This document shows, piece after piece, positions 46,581 to 56,182 of a stretch of DNA of 64,000 bases. Within the stretch, counting starts at the first letter, position 1, and each line of letters starts with the position of its first letter. Source of the stretch: Bosea sp. RAC05 (GTDB lineage: Bacteria; Pseudomonadota; Alphaproteobacteria; Rhizobiales; Beijerinckiaceae); assembly GCF_001713455.1 (NCBI RefSeq), contig NZ_CP016464.1:1412001-1476000 (forward strand). Direction: 5' to 3'. The position numbers and the translations under genes are program-made. The notes below the pieces were generated by a model. The model had not been told where the DNA came from. It saw only the letters and a program-made list of their open reading frames with translations, and did no database searches.

Positions 46581-48422
46581 TCAGAACGCCTCTTCCCAGT
46601 TGCGGCTCAGCCGCATCGCCGAGTTGATCAGCCCGACATGGGAGTAGGTCTGGGGAAAATTCCCCCAGAGTTCGCCGGTCTCCAGATCGGCGTCCTCCGA
46701 CAGCAGGCCGAAGCTGTTGCGTCGCTTCAGGATTCGGCCAAACAGCGCCTTGGCTTCCTCGGTCTTGCCGATGGCATGCAGTGCATCGACATACCAGAAG
46801 GCGCAGATCAGGAAGCCGGTGTGCATGAAGCCGAAATCGTCCTGCGTCGCGTAGCGCAGCAGCAGGTCGCCGCGCGTCAGGTCGCGGCCGATCGCCTCGA
46901 CGGTGGCGACGAAGCGCGGATCGTCGGGCTTCAGGAAGCCGAGCTCGGAAAACAGCAGGAGCGTGGCGTCGAGTTCGGTCCCGCCGAAGGTCGAGACCAG
47001 ATGGCCCTTGTCCTCGTTCCAGATGCGCTCGAGGATGACGGCCTTGACCCGCTTGGCCTCGCCCTTCCAGTAATCCCTGCGGTCGGCGCGGCCGAGCGTG
47101 CCGGCGATGCGGGCGAGACGGTCGCATGCCGCCCAGCACATCACGCTGGAGAAGGAATGCACCGCCTCCTTCTCGCGCAGTTCCCAGGGGCCGGCGTCGG
47201 GCTTGTCGAAATAGGCGATCGCCAGTTCGCCCATGCGTTCGAGCTGGCCGAACAGCGCTTCCTTCCCGGGCTTGATGAGGCGCTGGTCGAAGAAGGCATG
47301 CGTCGCCGCGAGCACGACGGCGCCATAGCCGTCGTTCTGGACCTGGATCGCCGCTCCATTGCCGAAGCGCACCGGCTGGTGGCCGCGATAGCCTGCGAGG
47401 TTGCCGGCCTCGAATTCGTCGAGCGTGCCGCCCCGCGTGATCGGATAGAGCGGCGGCAGATGCTCGGCGCCGCTTTCGGTGAAGCTGTCGACGATGTTGG
47501 TGATGAAGCCGAGATAATCCTCCATCGTTCGCGTTGTGCCGAGCCGGTTCAGGGCATGCACCACGAAATAGGCATCGCGCAGCCAGCAGAAGCGGTAATC
47601 CCAGTTGCGCTGCGTGCCCGGCGCCTCGGGGATCGACGTCGTCAGAGCGGCGACAATGGCGCCGGTCTCCTCGAAGGCGCACATCTTGAGCGTGATCGCG
47701 GCCCGGATGACCTCGCGCTGGTACTCGAAGGGCAAGGACAGCGAGCGCACCCAGTCGCGCCAGTAGTCGGTGGTCTTGTCGAGGAAGGCGCGCGAGGTTT
47801 CCTCGATCTCGGCCCGCAGCGCCTCGTCGGAGCCGATGAAGAACGAGAATGGCCGGTCGACCGCGAAGGCCACCCCATCGACGACATAGGAGATCGGCGC
47901 GTCCGTGGTCAGGCGGATGGTCTGGTCGGCGCCGACGAAGCGGACATGGTTGGAGCCGCGTGTGATCTCGGCGGGCTCCTCGCCGATGCCGAGGGAGGGC
48001 TTCACGACGACGCGGATCCGTGGCCGCCCGGAGATTCGGCGGACGCGACGGACGATCTGTGGCGGCCGGAAAAAGCGCTCATAGCGCACGAAGCGTGGCG
48101 CGAAATCGAGGACCTCGATGGCGTTGCCATGGTCGTCGGATAGTACCGAGGACAGGATCGCGGTGTTGTCGAGGTAAGACTGCTCGCAGCGCGTCATGCC
48201 GACCAGTTCGATCGCGAAGACGCCCTTGCGCGGCATCGCATCACCGTCGCCGGGCTGGTTGTCGATCAGCGCGCAGAAGACCGGGTCGCGGTCGAAGCGC
48301 GGGAAGCAACCCCAGACGATCCGGGCGCGCCGGTCGATGAGCGCCGCGATCGAGCAGTTGCCGATCACGCCGAGGTCGAGCGAGGCCGAATGCGGCCCCG
48401 CAGGCATCGTCGAAACAGTCAT
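46581..48422 (-). CDS. Glycoside hydrolase family 15 protein
   Basis: A protein of 613 residues with an N-terminal beta-sandwich region and a C-terminal (alpha/alpha)6 barrel of family GH15. Marks are GTQRNWDYRFCWLRDAYFVVHALNRLG, VQNDGYGAVVLAATHAFFD, MCWAACDRLARIA and the end GNFPQTYSHVGLINSAMRLS. Bacterial members act as glucoamylase-like enzymes or trehalases. It is four bases from otsB on the same strand, so a role in trehalose turnover is likely here. It has no signal peptide and is probably cytosolic. Confidence 0.93.
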   Translation of the reverse strand: MTVSTMPAGPHSASLDLGVIGNCSIAALIDRRARIVWGCFPRFDRDPVFCALIDNQPGDGDAMPRKGVFAIELVGMTRCEQSYLDNTAILSSVLSDDHGNAIEVLDFAPRFVRYERFFRPPQIVRRVRRISGRPRIRVVVKPSLGIGEEPAEITRGSNHVRFVGADQTIRLTTDAPISYVVDGVAFAVDRPFSFFIGSDEALRAEIEETSRAFLDKTTDYWRDWVRSLSLPFEYQREVIRAAITLKMCAFEETGAIVAALTTSIPEAPGTQRNWDYRFCWLRDAYFVVHALNRLGTTRTMEDYLGFITNIVDSFTESGAEHLPPLYPITRGGTLDEFEAGNLAGYRGHQPVRFGNGAAIQVQNDGYGAVVLAATHAFFDQRLIKPGKEALFGQLERMGELAIAYFDKPDAGPWELREKEAVHSFSSVMCWAACDRLARIAGTLGRADRRDYWKGEAKRVKAVILERIWNEDKGHLVSTFGGTELDATLLLFSELGFLKPDDPRFVATVEAIGRDLTRGDLLLRYATQDDFGFMHTGFLICAFWYVDALHAIGKTEEAKALFGRILKRRNSFGLLSEDADLETGELWGNFPQTYSHVGLINSAMRLSRNWEEAF

Positions 48423-48426
48423 GGGG

Positions 48427-49218
48427 TCATCCCTGGTGGAAATGTGAAGCCGTCAGGCTGCCGCGATCGGCGGCGTCGAGCAGGATCGCACGCAGCGCCG
48501 TGGGAGAGGCGATCCGCAGCCTGGCCCGCGTCTCGCCGTCGCCGATGCGGATCGACAGTCCTCCGAGCGCGTTGACCGCCTCGAAGCCGTGCTCGTCGGT
48601 GATGTCGTCGCCGATGAAGACCGGCAGCCGGCCGGCATAGGGGGGCTCCTGCATGAGCTGCGCGATCGCCGCGCCCTTGCTGGCCGAAGCCGGAACCAGC
48701 TCGGCGACCGCCTTGCCCTCCTGCAGGCGGACCGTGGGGCCCAGGCGCTCGGCCAAGGCACTCATCAGGGCGAGTGCCTCGTCCTTGAGCTGCGGTGCCA
48801 GGCGCCAATGCAGCGCGATCGAAAGGTCCTTGTTCTCGACGATGACGCCGACATGGCTGTTGGCGAAGCGCACCAGATTGCGCAGCGCGTCCCGCATCGG
48901 CGCCGATGCTTCCGTGTGGCTGTGAATCCGACCGCCGAGCCGGATCTCCGCCCCATGCAGCGCGGCCACATCGAACCGGTAGGGATCGAGCACGCCGTCG
49001 ATGAACGAGACCGGCCGTCCCGAGACGAGCGCGAGCGCACCCGACAGGCTGCCGCGCAGGGCCTCCAGCGCCGCCGGCACGCGCCGGTCGAGGCGCACAT
49101 CGGCGGGCGAGGGGGCGATCTCCACCAGCGTGCCGTCGAAATCGAGAAACAGCGCGATCGCGCGCCGGTCATCCGAAAGGGGGGCGCCGTTCGCTGGTTC
49201 GGGATGCGTCAGGGTCAT
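48427..49218 (-). CDS. otsB: Trehalose-phosphatase
   Basis: Removes phosphate from trehalose 6-phosphate. The protein has 263 residues of the HAD superfamily. The nucleophile Asp is in ALFLDFDGTLVEI, motif II in LVSGRP, the lysine in ASASKGAAI, and the magnesium aspartates in FIGDDITDEHGFEAV. ATG at 49218 gives the usual N-terminus; the frame is open upstream but not coding-like. Divergent from otsA and followed by the GH15 gene. Confidence 0.95.
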   Translation of the reverse strand: MTLTHPEPANGAPLSDDRRAIALFLDFDGTLVEIAPSPADVRLDRRVPAALEALRGSLSGALALVSGRPVSFIDGVLDPYRFDVAALHGAEIRLGGRIHSHTEASAPMRDALRNLVRFANSHVGVIVENKDLSIALHWRLAPQLKDEALALMSALAERLGPTVRLQEGKAVAELVPASASKGAAIAQLMQEPPYAGRLPVFIGDDITDEHGFEAVNALGGLSIRIGDGETRARLRIASPTALRAILLDAADRGSLTASHFHQG

Positions 49219-49445
49219 CGGGACAGTCCGGGTCGAATCCTGGTTCTGCTTCGGGTGAATGGCCTCTCTCCCCGCCTCGATCCTGGCATGGCGGCCCGGT
49301 GGCGCCGCCATGCGTCCGCCCGCCGCCGGGTGAGCGGCTGCCGGCCTGCGGAAACAATACGCCCCGCCGGGCGTTCTGTTCCTGCCCCTGTCGAATTTCG
49401 GGCGGCTGCGGCCGTCGGGCCGCGACAAAGGAGGGTTGTTCGGCC
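49219..49445. promoter_or_regulatory. Divergent otsB/otsA promoter region
   Basis: A 227-base space between the divergent trehalose genes, expected to contain both promoters. GGAGG (about 49430-49434) is the ribosome site of otsA, at a slightly long spacing. I cannot point to a confident promoter sequence. Confidence 0.35.
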
Positions 49446-51041
49446 ATGCGCCTCGTCGTCGTTTCGAACCGCGTCACGATTCCCGAGCGAAACGAAAAGG
49501 CGGCTGCGGGCGGGTTGGCGGTGGCGCTGCGCGAGGCGCTGGAGAAACGGGGCGGCCTCTGGTTCGGCTGGAGCGGCGAGGTGGCGGAGGCCAGCGCGCC
49601 GCCGCGCATCGCCGAGCGCGGCAACGTCACCTATGCCGTCACCGATCTGACCGAGGCCGAGCGCCAATCCTATTATCTCGGCTTCTCCAACCGCGCGCTC
49701 TGGCCGCTGATGCATTACCGGCTCGGGCTCACCGAGTTCTCGCGGGTCGATTATGCCGGCTATCTCGCGGTCAATCGCCGCTTCGCCAAGGCGCTGGTCG
49801 GCCTGCTCCGGCCCGACGACGTCATCTGGATCCACGACTACCACCTGATTCCGCTGGCGGCCGAATTGCGTCGCCGCGGCGTGACCAACCGGATCGGCTA
49901 TTTCCACCACATCCCCTGGCCGCCGGCCGAGATGTTCGGGGCGCTGCCCTTCGCCGCCACCCTCGCGAGCACGATCATGGCCTACGACCTCGTCGGCCTG
50001 CAGACGGCGACCGACGTCTCGAACCTGATCGGCTGTCTCTCGGCGATGAGCGGCGCCCGCAGCGACGGACGCAAGGTCCGGGTCGGACGGCGCGAAACCA
50101 TCATCCAGCCCTTCCCGATCGGCATTGATGTCGAGGCCTTCCGCAAGCTCGCCGCGGCCTCGGTCCGGTCCGCGACGACGCCACTGAAGACGACGCGCCA
50201 GTCGCTGGGCGAGCGCAAGCTGGTGATCGGGGTCGACCGCCTCGATTACTCGAAGGGCATCGTCCAGAGGCTGGAGGCCTTCGGTCACTTCCTGCGCAGC
50301 CATCCCGACCAGCGCGGCCGCGTCGGCCTGCTGCAGATCGCACCGCCCTCGCGCTCGGACGTGCCCGAATATGCCGAGCTCGACCGGCAGTCCGACGAGG
50401 TCGCGGGGCGCCTCAACGCGGCGCTGGGCGAGTTCGACTGGACGCCGATCCGCGTCGTGAAGAAGGCCTATTCGCGCAACGCTCTGGCCGGCTTCTACCG
50501 TCGCGCCCAGGTCGGCCTCGTCACGCCGATGCGGGACGGGATGAACCTCGTCGCGAAGGAGTACATCGCGGCGCAGGACCCGGCCGATCCCGGCGTTCTG
50601 GTGCTGTCGCGCTTCGCCGGCGCCGCCCACCAGATGGGCGAGGCATTGATCGTCAACCCTTACGACCTGCATGAGGTCGCCGAGGCCATCCGCACCGCAC
50701 TCGCCATGCCGAAATCGGAACGGATCCGACGCTTCGAGCGCCTCTATGCGACGATCGAGGCGACCGACATCGGCTGGTGGACGCAGCGCTATCTCGATGC
50801 GCTGTCGGACATCGAGGTCACGCCGTCCGATAGCCCGTCGCCGCGCAACGAGACCAGCACCGTCGTGACGTCGCGCCCTGCCGTGACCCCGGCTGCGAAA
50901 AGCGGCCGGCCCAAGCCGCCGCGCCGCAAGGCCGGCGCCCTTGATGACGCCCCAAAACCCGGCCAGGGGCGGGCCAGCCGGACTCCGGCGAAGACCGGTC
51001 GGGCACCCGCTTCCCGGCGGCCTGCGTCACCGTCCGGCTGA
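49446..51041 (+). CDS. otsA: Alpha,alpha-trehalose-phosphate synthase
   Basis: Joins glucose from UDP-glucose to glucose 6-phosphate, giving trehalose 6-phosphate. The protein has 531 residues; the GT20 core ends near residue 460. Motifs are [10 protein letters not shown], the glycine-rich [46 protein letters not shown], and [18 protein letters not shown]. The last 70 residues are a Pro/Ala/Lys/Arg-rich, probably disordered tail not needed for catalysis. It works with otsB next door. Confidence 0.96.
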   Translation: MRLVVVSNRVTIPERNEKAAAGGLAVALREALEKRGGLWFGWSGEVAEASAPPRIAERGNVTYAVTDLTEAERQSYYLGFSNRALWPLMHYRLGLTEFSRVDYAGYLAVNRRFAKALVGLLRPDDVIWIHDYHLIPLAAELRRRGVTNRIGYFHHIPWPPAEMFGALPFAATLASTIMAYDLVGLQTATDVSNLIGCLSAMSGARSDGRKVRVGRRETIIQPFPIGIDVEAFRKLAAASVRSATTPLKTTRQSLGERKLVIGVDRLDYSKGIVQRLEAFGHFLRSHPDQRGRVGLLQIAPPSRSDVPEYAELDRQSDEVAGRLNAALGEFDWTPIRVVKKAYSRNALAGFYRRAQVGLVTPMRDGMNLVAKEYIAAQDPADPGVLVLSRFAGAAHQMGEALIVNPYDLHEVAEAIRTALAMPKSERIRRFERLYATIEATDIGWWTQRYLDALSDIEVTPSDSPSPRNETSTVVTSRPAVTPAAKSGRPKPPRRKAGALDDAPKPGQGRASRTPAKTGRAPASRRPASPSG

Positions 51042-51187
51042 GGCTGCCGCCCCGGCCCTTGCCGAACCCCGCGCGCGGTGGCTAGAACGCCCGCAAGGCA
51101 GGAGAGCTTGCGACTCGGCCATGACAGGTGTCAGGTCTGCGATGCATAGCGGCCGTGACGGCCAGGCTGGCGGAGGACGATAGATCG

Positions 51188-53455
51188 ATGCGAGGTGCTC
51201 TCGGAGGATCGGGCGTTCTGCTGCGCCGCCTTCGTGAGGTGATGGCGGCCTCGATCAGCCCGCAGGAGCGGCTCGACCGGCTCGTCGTCCTGATCGCCGG
51301 CAATCTCGTCGCCGAAGTCTGCTCCGTTTATGTGCTGCGTGAGGACGGCTCGCTCGAGCTCTACGCCACCGAAGGCCTGAACCGCGAGGCGGTCCATCTT
51401 ACCACCATGCGTGCCGGCGAGGGCCTCGTCGGCCTGATCGCGCGAGAAGCCGCGCCGCTGGCGCTGTCAGACGCGCAGAACCACCCCGCCTTCTCCTACC
51501 GGCCCGAGACGGGCGAAGAGGTCTATCGCTCCTTCCTCGGCGTGCCGATCCTGCGCGGCGGTGCGGTGATGGGCGTGCTCGTCATCCAGAACCGCGCCTC
51601 GCGCCTCTACAGCGACGAGGAGATCGAGTCGCTGCAGACCACCGCCATGATCATGGCGGAGATGATCGCGGCCGGCGGGCTGAAATCCCTGGCGCGGCCG
51701 GGCGCCTCGATCGGCCTCGACCGTCCGATCCATGGCGTCGGCGTCTCGCTCGCCGACGGCGTCGGCCTCGGCCATGCCGTACTGCACGAGCCGCGCGTCG
51801 CGATCACCAATCTCATCGCCGAGAACCCGGCCGCCGAGGTCAAGCGGCTGGAGGACGCCATCGCCGAGATGCGCGCCTCGATCGACGAGCTGATCGAGCG
51901 TGGCGACGTCGCCCATATCGGCGAGCATCGCGACGTCCTCGAGACCTTCCGCATGTTCGCCCATGACCAGGGCTGGCTGCGCCGCATGCGCGAGGTGGTG
52001 CTGACCGGCCTCACCGCCGAGGCGGCGGTCGAGCGCGTCCAGTCCGACACGCGCGCCAAGATGCTGCGCCAAACGGACCCCTATCTGCGCGAGCGCCTGC
52101 ACGATCTCGACGACCTGGCCAACCGGCTGCTGCGGACCCTCGTCGGCAAGGCCAATGGCGTCGCGCGCGAGGAGATGCCCGAGAACGCGATCCTGATCGC
52201 GCGCTCCATGGGCCCGGCCGCGCTGCTCGATTACGATCGCGCCCATCTGCGCGGCCTCGTTCTCGAAGAGGGCGGGCCGACCAGCCATATCGCCATCGTG
52301 GCCCGCGCGCTCGGCATTCCCGCTGTGGGCGAGATCGTCAACGCCACCGCGCTGATCCAGTCCGGCGACGCGGTCATCGTCGACGGCCAGGCCGGCGAGG
52401 TCCAGATCCGGCCCCAGCCCGACGTCGAGAACGCCTACAAGGACAAGGCGCGGCTGCGGGCCCGCAAGCAGGAGCAGTACCGCAAGCTCAAGAGCCAGCC
52501 GGGCGTCACCCGCGACGGCGTGCCGATCGTGCTCCAGATCAATGCCGGCCTGCTGGTCGACATGCCGAATCTGGAAGCGACGGCGGCGGCCGGCATCGGC
52601 CTGTTCCGCACCGAGCTGCAGTTCATGGTCGCCGAGCACATGCCGACGACGAGCGAACAGCAGGCGCTCTACACCGCCGTGCTCGACCACGCGCAGGGGC
52701 GCCCCGTGACCTTCCGCACGCTCGACATCGGAGGCGACAAGGTGCTGCCCTACATGGAGCGCGTCGAGGAGGAGAACCCCGCGCTGGGGTGGCGGGCGAT
52801 CCGGATCGGCCTCGACAAGCCGCGCCTGCTGCGCGCCCAGATCCGGGCCCTGCTGCGGGCGGGATCGGGCCGCGACATGAAGATCATGCTGCCGATGATC
52901 GCCACCGTCGACGAGTTCCAGCGCGCCCGCACGATCGTGCGGCGCGAGCAGGCGATGCTCGCCAAGCAGGGGCATGTGCCGCCGCTGAGCCTGCAGCTCG
53001 GCGTCATGGTGGAGGTGCCGTCGCTCCTGTTCGAGCTGCCGGAGATCGTGCGCGAGGCCGATTTCCTCTCGATCGGCACGAATGACCTGATGCAGTTCCT
53101 GTTCGCGGCGGACCGCGAGAACAAGCGCGTCGCCGACCGCTTCGACCCCCTCGGGGCCGGCGCCCTGCGCGCGCTGCGCAGCATCGTCGAGGCGGCGTCC
53201 AAGGCGAACTGCCCCGTCACGGTGTGCGGCGAGATGGGCGGCAAGCCGCTCGAGACGATGGCCCTGATCGGCCTCGGCTATCGCGCCTTCTCGATGTCGG
53301 CGGCCTCGGTCGGACCGGTCAAGGCGATGCTGCGCGCGCTCGACGTCGCCCGGCTGACCGAGCGGGTCGACTGGATGCTGGCCTCCGGCGACGGCGCCGC
53401 CAGTCTGCGTCCGCAACTCGCGGCCTTCGCCGCCGAATGCAAGGTGCCGGTCTAG
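51188..53455 (+). CDS. ptsP: Phosphoenolpyruvate-protein phosphotransferase, nitrogen PTS (EI-Ntr)
   Basis: The first enzyme of the nitrogen-related phosphotransferase system, passing phosphate from PEP to NPr. The protein has 755 residues, the exact usual length. An N-terminal GAF domain (about 20-165) is followed by the EI domains. The phosphorylated histidine is His367 in EEGGPTSHIAIVARALGIPAVG, and the PEP-binding barrel includes GIGLFRTELQFM, RTLDIGGDKVLPY and SIGTNDLMQFLFAADREN. The start ATG at 51188 is chosen by family length. Upstream, relatives usually have lysC; here it is otsA. Confidence 0.97.
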   Translation: MRGALGGSGVLLRRLREVMAASISPQERLDRLVVLIAGNLVAEVCSVYVLREDGSLELYATEGLNREAVHLTTMRAGEGLVGLIAREAAPLALSDAQNHPAFSYRPETGEEVYRSFLGVPILRGGAVMGVLVIQNRASRLYSDEEIESLQTTAMIMAEMIAAGGLKSLARPGASIGLDRPIHGVGVSLADGVGLGHAVLHEPRVAITNLIAENPAAEVKRLEDAIAEMRASIDELIERGDVAHIGEHRDVLETFRMFAHDQGWLRRMREVVLTGLTAEAAVERVQSDTRAKMLRQTDPYLRERLHDLDDLANRLLRTLVGKANGVAREEMPENAILIARSMGPAALLDYDRAHLRGLVLEEGGPTSHIAIVARALGIPAVGEIVNATALIQSGDAVIVDGQAGEVQIRPQPDVENAYKDKARLRARKQEQYRKLKSQPGVTRDGVPIVLQINAGLLVDMPNLEATAAAGIGLFRTELQFMVAEHMPTTSEQQALYTAVLDHAQGRPVTFRTLDIGGDKVLPYMERVEEENPALGWRAIRIGLDKPRLLRAQIRALLRAGSGRDMKIMLPMIATVDEFQRARTIVRREQAMLAKQGHVPPLSLQLGVMVEVPSLLFELPEIVREADFLSIGTNDLMQFLFAADRENKRVADRFDPLGAGALRALRSIVEAASKANCPVTVCGEMGGKPLETMALIGLGYRAFSMSAASVGPVKAMLRALDVARLTERVDWMLASGDGAASLRPQLAAFAAECKVPV

Positions 53456-53509
53456 CGGGCCGTCGTCCCGCGTGCACCGAGCCCTCCGATCGTCGTTTCG
53501 AGTTCCCCC

Positions 53510-54595
53510 ATGTCGCTTCAGCTCCCCCAGGATCGCCTCGACGCCATCGTCGCCCGCCACGCCGCGGCGTCCGCCGAGATCAACACCGCCACGGACGCGG
53601 TCCGAACGGTCGAGCTCGCCAAGGAACTCTCCGAGCTCGATCCGGTTGTGGCGGCGATCGCCGCCTGGCGCCAGGCACTGGCGAATCTGACCGAGGCCGA
53701 GGGATTGATCGCGGACCCCGCGACCGATGCCGAGTTCCGGGACCTCGCCTATGAGGAGCGCGACGCGGCCCGCACCGAGATCGACGCCCGCGCCCGCGAG
53801 ATCCTGATCGCGCTGCTGCCCAAGGATGCCGCCGACGAGCGCGGCGTCATCCTCGAGATCCGGGCGGGGACGGGCGGCGACGAGGCCTCGCTTTTCGCGG
53901 GCGATCTGTTCCGGATGTACCAGCGCTATGCCGCCCAGAAGGGCTGGAGCGTCGATCTGCTCTCCGAGAGCGAGGGCACGGTCGGCGGCTTCAAGGAGGT
54001 CATCGCCGAGATCTCGGGCCGCGGCGTGTATGCGAAGCTGAAATACGAATCCGGCGTGCACCGCGTCCAGCGTGTGCCGGATACGGAGACCAGCGGCCGC
54101 ATCCACACCTCGGCGGCGACCGTGGCGATGCTGCCGCTGGCCGGAGACGTCGACATCGTCCTCAACGACAGCGACATCCGCATCGACACGATGCGCGCCG
54201 GCGGTGCCGGCGGGCAGCACGTTAACAAGACCGAGTCGGCGGTGCGCCTGACCCATCTGCCGAGCGGCGTCGTCGTCGTGGTGCAGGACGAGCGCTCCCA
54301 GCACAAGAACAAGGCGCGCGCCTATGAACTGCTGCGCGCCAAGCTCTACGATCTGGAGCGCATGCGCCTCGATTCCGAGCGCTCGGCCGACCGGCGCTCG
54401 CAGGTCGGGTCCGGCGACCGCTCCGAGCGCATCCGCACCTACAACTTCCCGCAGGGGCGGATCACCGACCATCGCATCAACCTGACGCTCTACAAGCTGG
54501 ACGAGATGATGCAGGGGCTGGTGCTGGACGAGGTGATCGACGCCCTCACCGCCGAGCACCAGGCCCGCCTGCTGGCCAGCGAGGGCATCGCGTGA
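53510..54595 (+). CDS. prfA: Peptide chain release factor 1
   Basis: Recognises UAA and UAG stop codons and triggers peptide release on the ribosome. The protein has 361 residues. The catalytic GGQ motif is at 234-236 ([19 protein letters not shown]), and the codon-recognition loop is in [22 protein letters not shown]. It is 54 bases after ptsP. The GGQ glutamine is normally methylated by PrmC, whose gene follows after one small intervening gene. Confidence 0.98.
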   Translation: MSLQLPQDRLDAIVARHAAASAEINTATDAVRTVELAKELSELDPVVAAIAAWRQALANLTEAEGLIADPATDAEFRDLAYEERDAARTEIDARAREILIALLPKDAADERGVILEIRAGTGGDEASLFAGDLFRMYQRYAAQKGWSVDLLSESEGTVGGFKEVIAEISGRGVYAKLKYESGVHRVQRVPDTETSGRIHTSAATVAMLPLAGDVDIVLNDSDIRIDTMRAGGAGGQHVNKTESAVRLTHLPSGVVVVVQDERSQHKNKARAYELLRAKLYDLERMRLDSERSADRRSQVGSGDRSERIRTYNFPQGRITDHRINLTLYKLDEMMQGLVLDEVIDALTAEHQARLLASEGIA

Positions 54596-54679
54596 CCGAT
54601 GATTCGGCCGGGGCGATGAAACCTCCCGTGACCTCCCGCGTTGTCGCTGCATCGACAGTGCAACAGGGGGGAGCCTCCT

Positions 54680-54958
54680 ATGATCAAGATTCTTTCGAGC
54701 GCGGCCATCGCGGGTCTGATGGCGACGATGCTCGTGGCGCCGGTGCAGGCCCAGGGTACGGCGGAGCGCGTCGAGCGCTCGATGGAGCGAGGCCTGAAGA
54801 GCATCACCAGCGGTCAGCCGGCGCGGATGAACAAGGCGATGACCCAGTCCCAGGCGCGCCGGGCCTGCCAGTCCGAGATGCGCGGCTCGCGCGAGAGCCG
54901 CTCCTCGATCCGGACCAAGATGCGCTTCTGCATCAACGAGAAGATGCAGGGCAACTGA
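54680..54958 (+). CDS. Small secreted protein between prfA and prmC
   Basis: A 92-residue product that I do not recognise. The signal peptide MIKILSSAAIAGLMATMLVAPVQAQ is followed by a basic mature part of about 67 residues with exactly two cysteines (RRACQ and RFCIN), which could form a disulfide. GGGGGGAG lies about 7 bases upstream of the ATG. It interrupts the prfA-prmC pair that is usually adjacent, and its stop codon overlaps the proposed prmC start. Confidence 0.7.
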   Translation: MIKILSSAAIAGLMATMLVAPVQAQGTAERVERSMERGLKSITSGQPARMNKAMTQSQARRACQSEMRGSRESRSSIRTKMRFCINEKMQGN

Positions 54959-55818
54959 CGGCCTCGTCCACCTCACCAGACGCCGCGTCTTCGTCATCGG
55001 AGGCGCGGCGTCACGCTGCGCGGCGCCTGCTGCAGGCGGGCATCGACAACGCGGCCCTCGAAGCGCGATGGCTGGTCGAGCATGTCACCGGGGCCAGCGA
55101 GACGCCGGGCTGCTGGACACCGGGGATGACCGCCGCCCTCGAAGAGGCCGTCGATCGTCGGCTCGCCGGCGAGCCGTTCTGGCGCATTCTGGGCGAGCGC
55201 GAATTCTGGGGCCTGCCCTTCCGCCTGTCCCCCGCGACCCTGGAGCCGCGACCCGACAGCGAGACGCTGATCGCGACCGCTCTGGAACTTCTCGGGGCGC
55301 GGCGGCAGGACCCGCTGCGCATCCTCGATCTCGGCACCGGCACGGGTTGCCTGCTGGTCACGCTTCTGAGCGAATGCCCTGCCGCAACGGGAATCGGCAT
55401 CGATCTGTTGGGCGAGGCCTGCGAGACCGCGCGCACCAACGCCGCCCTGAACGGCGTCGCCGGGCGCGCCCTGTTCCGGCAAGGATCCTGGACGGATGGC
55501 CTCGACGGGCGCTTCGATCTGATCGTCTCCAACCCCCCCTATATTCCCAGCGCCGACATCGCGACGCTCGACGCCGTGGTGCGCGATCACGATCCCCTGC
55601 TCGCGCTCGACGGGGGGCGCGACGGACTCGATCCCTACCGAATCTTCGCGGGGACGCTGCGCGGGCGGCTCGCCGATGGCGGCCATGTCCTGCTCGAGAT
55701 CGGCGCCGGGCAGGAAGAGGATGTGAAGGCGATCATGCGGGAAGGCGGCTTCATCTGGCTCGAATCGCGCTGCGATCTCGGCGGCCACCCACGTGCGCTG
55801 ATCTTTGCTCTGCACTGA
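54955..55818 (+). CDS. prmC: Peptide chain release factor N5-glutamine methyltransferase (probable CTG start)
   Basis: Methylates the GGQ glutamine of release factors using S-adenosylmethionine. The SAM-binding motif is RILDLGTGTGCLLVTLLSE and the catalytic NPPY is in LIVSNPPYIPSADI; RPDSETLI is also typical. Start: no ATG, GTG or TTG lies in frame between the last part of the preceding gene and a methionine well inside the conserved N-terminal domain. CTG at 54955 overlaps the preceding stop (CTGA), has AGGG five bases upstream, and gives 287 residues, the family length. The alternative, a GTG at 54592, would add 121 low-complexity residues overlapping the small secreted gene. Confidence 0.9.
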   Translation: MTASSTSPDAASSSSEARRHAARRLLQAGIDNAALEARWLVEHVTGASETPGCWTPGMTAALEEAVDRRLAGEPFWRILGEREFWGLPFRLSPATLEPRPDSETLIATALELLGARRQDPLRILDLGTGTGCLLVTLLSECPAATGIGIDLLGEACETARTNAALNGVAGRALFRQGSWTDGLDGRFDLIVSNPPYIPSADIATLDAVVRDHDPLLALDGGRDGLDPYRIFAGTLRGRLADGGHVLLEIGAGQEEDVKAIMREGGFIWLESRCDLGGHPRALIFALH

Positions 55819-56182
55819 AAAGCGAGGGCATCGGTGTGATTTTGCTTGGAGCGCCGGGTAAAATCCTCTATGCACCTGACTAGCCGACGCTGGTGTCGTC
55901 AGGCCGGAGCCGCGGGTCACGTCTGTGGCGACCGATCGTTTCTTCCGGACATGTCCGTGAATCGACGGAACTGACCAGCCAGATTGGACACCGAAGGCGC
56001 TGTGGCGCCCATCGGCTCATGGGGCCAAGAGGTCCCTTTTGGAAAGAGCGCGTGAAGACCAGGATCGGCGCTACGCCACTTCAGGTCAAATCTTCCCGGT
56101 GCAGCGCCGCAACCCGCTGTGCGCCGGCACACGCATGATGACCCCACGGTTGCCTTGAGCACAGAGCGCGAGATTCACGCGA
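55819..56182. other. Intergenic space before the DUF4167 gene
   Basis: About 364 bases with no gene recognised. TAAAAT at 55859-55864 resembles a -10 element; GTGATT 17 bases upstream is a weak -35. If real, this promoter would give the DUF4167 gene a long leader of about 310 bases, enough for a structured RNA, but no known RNA class was recognised in it. Confidence 0.4.

Noticed and set aside
54592..54954. N-terminal extension of prmC from the GTG at 54592
   Set aside because: The extension is low complexity, overlaps the small secreted gene in another frame and would make the protein about 120 residues too long.
51467..54997. An 1176-codon minus-strand frame opposite ptsP and prfA
   Set aside because: Shadow of two well-recognised genes; the product is His/Arg/Asp-rich with no motif.
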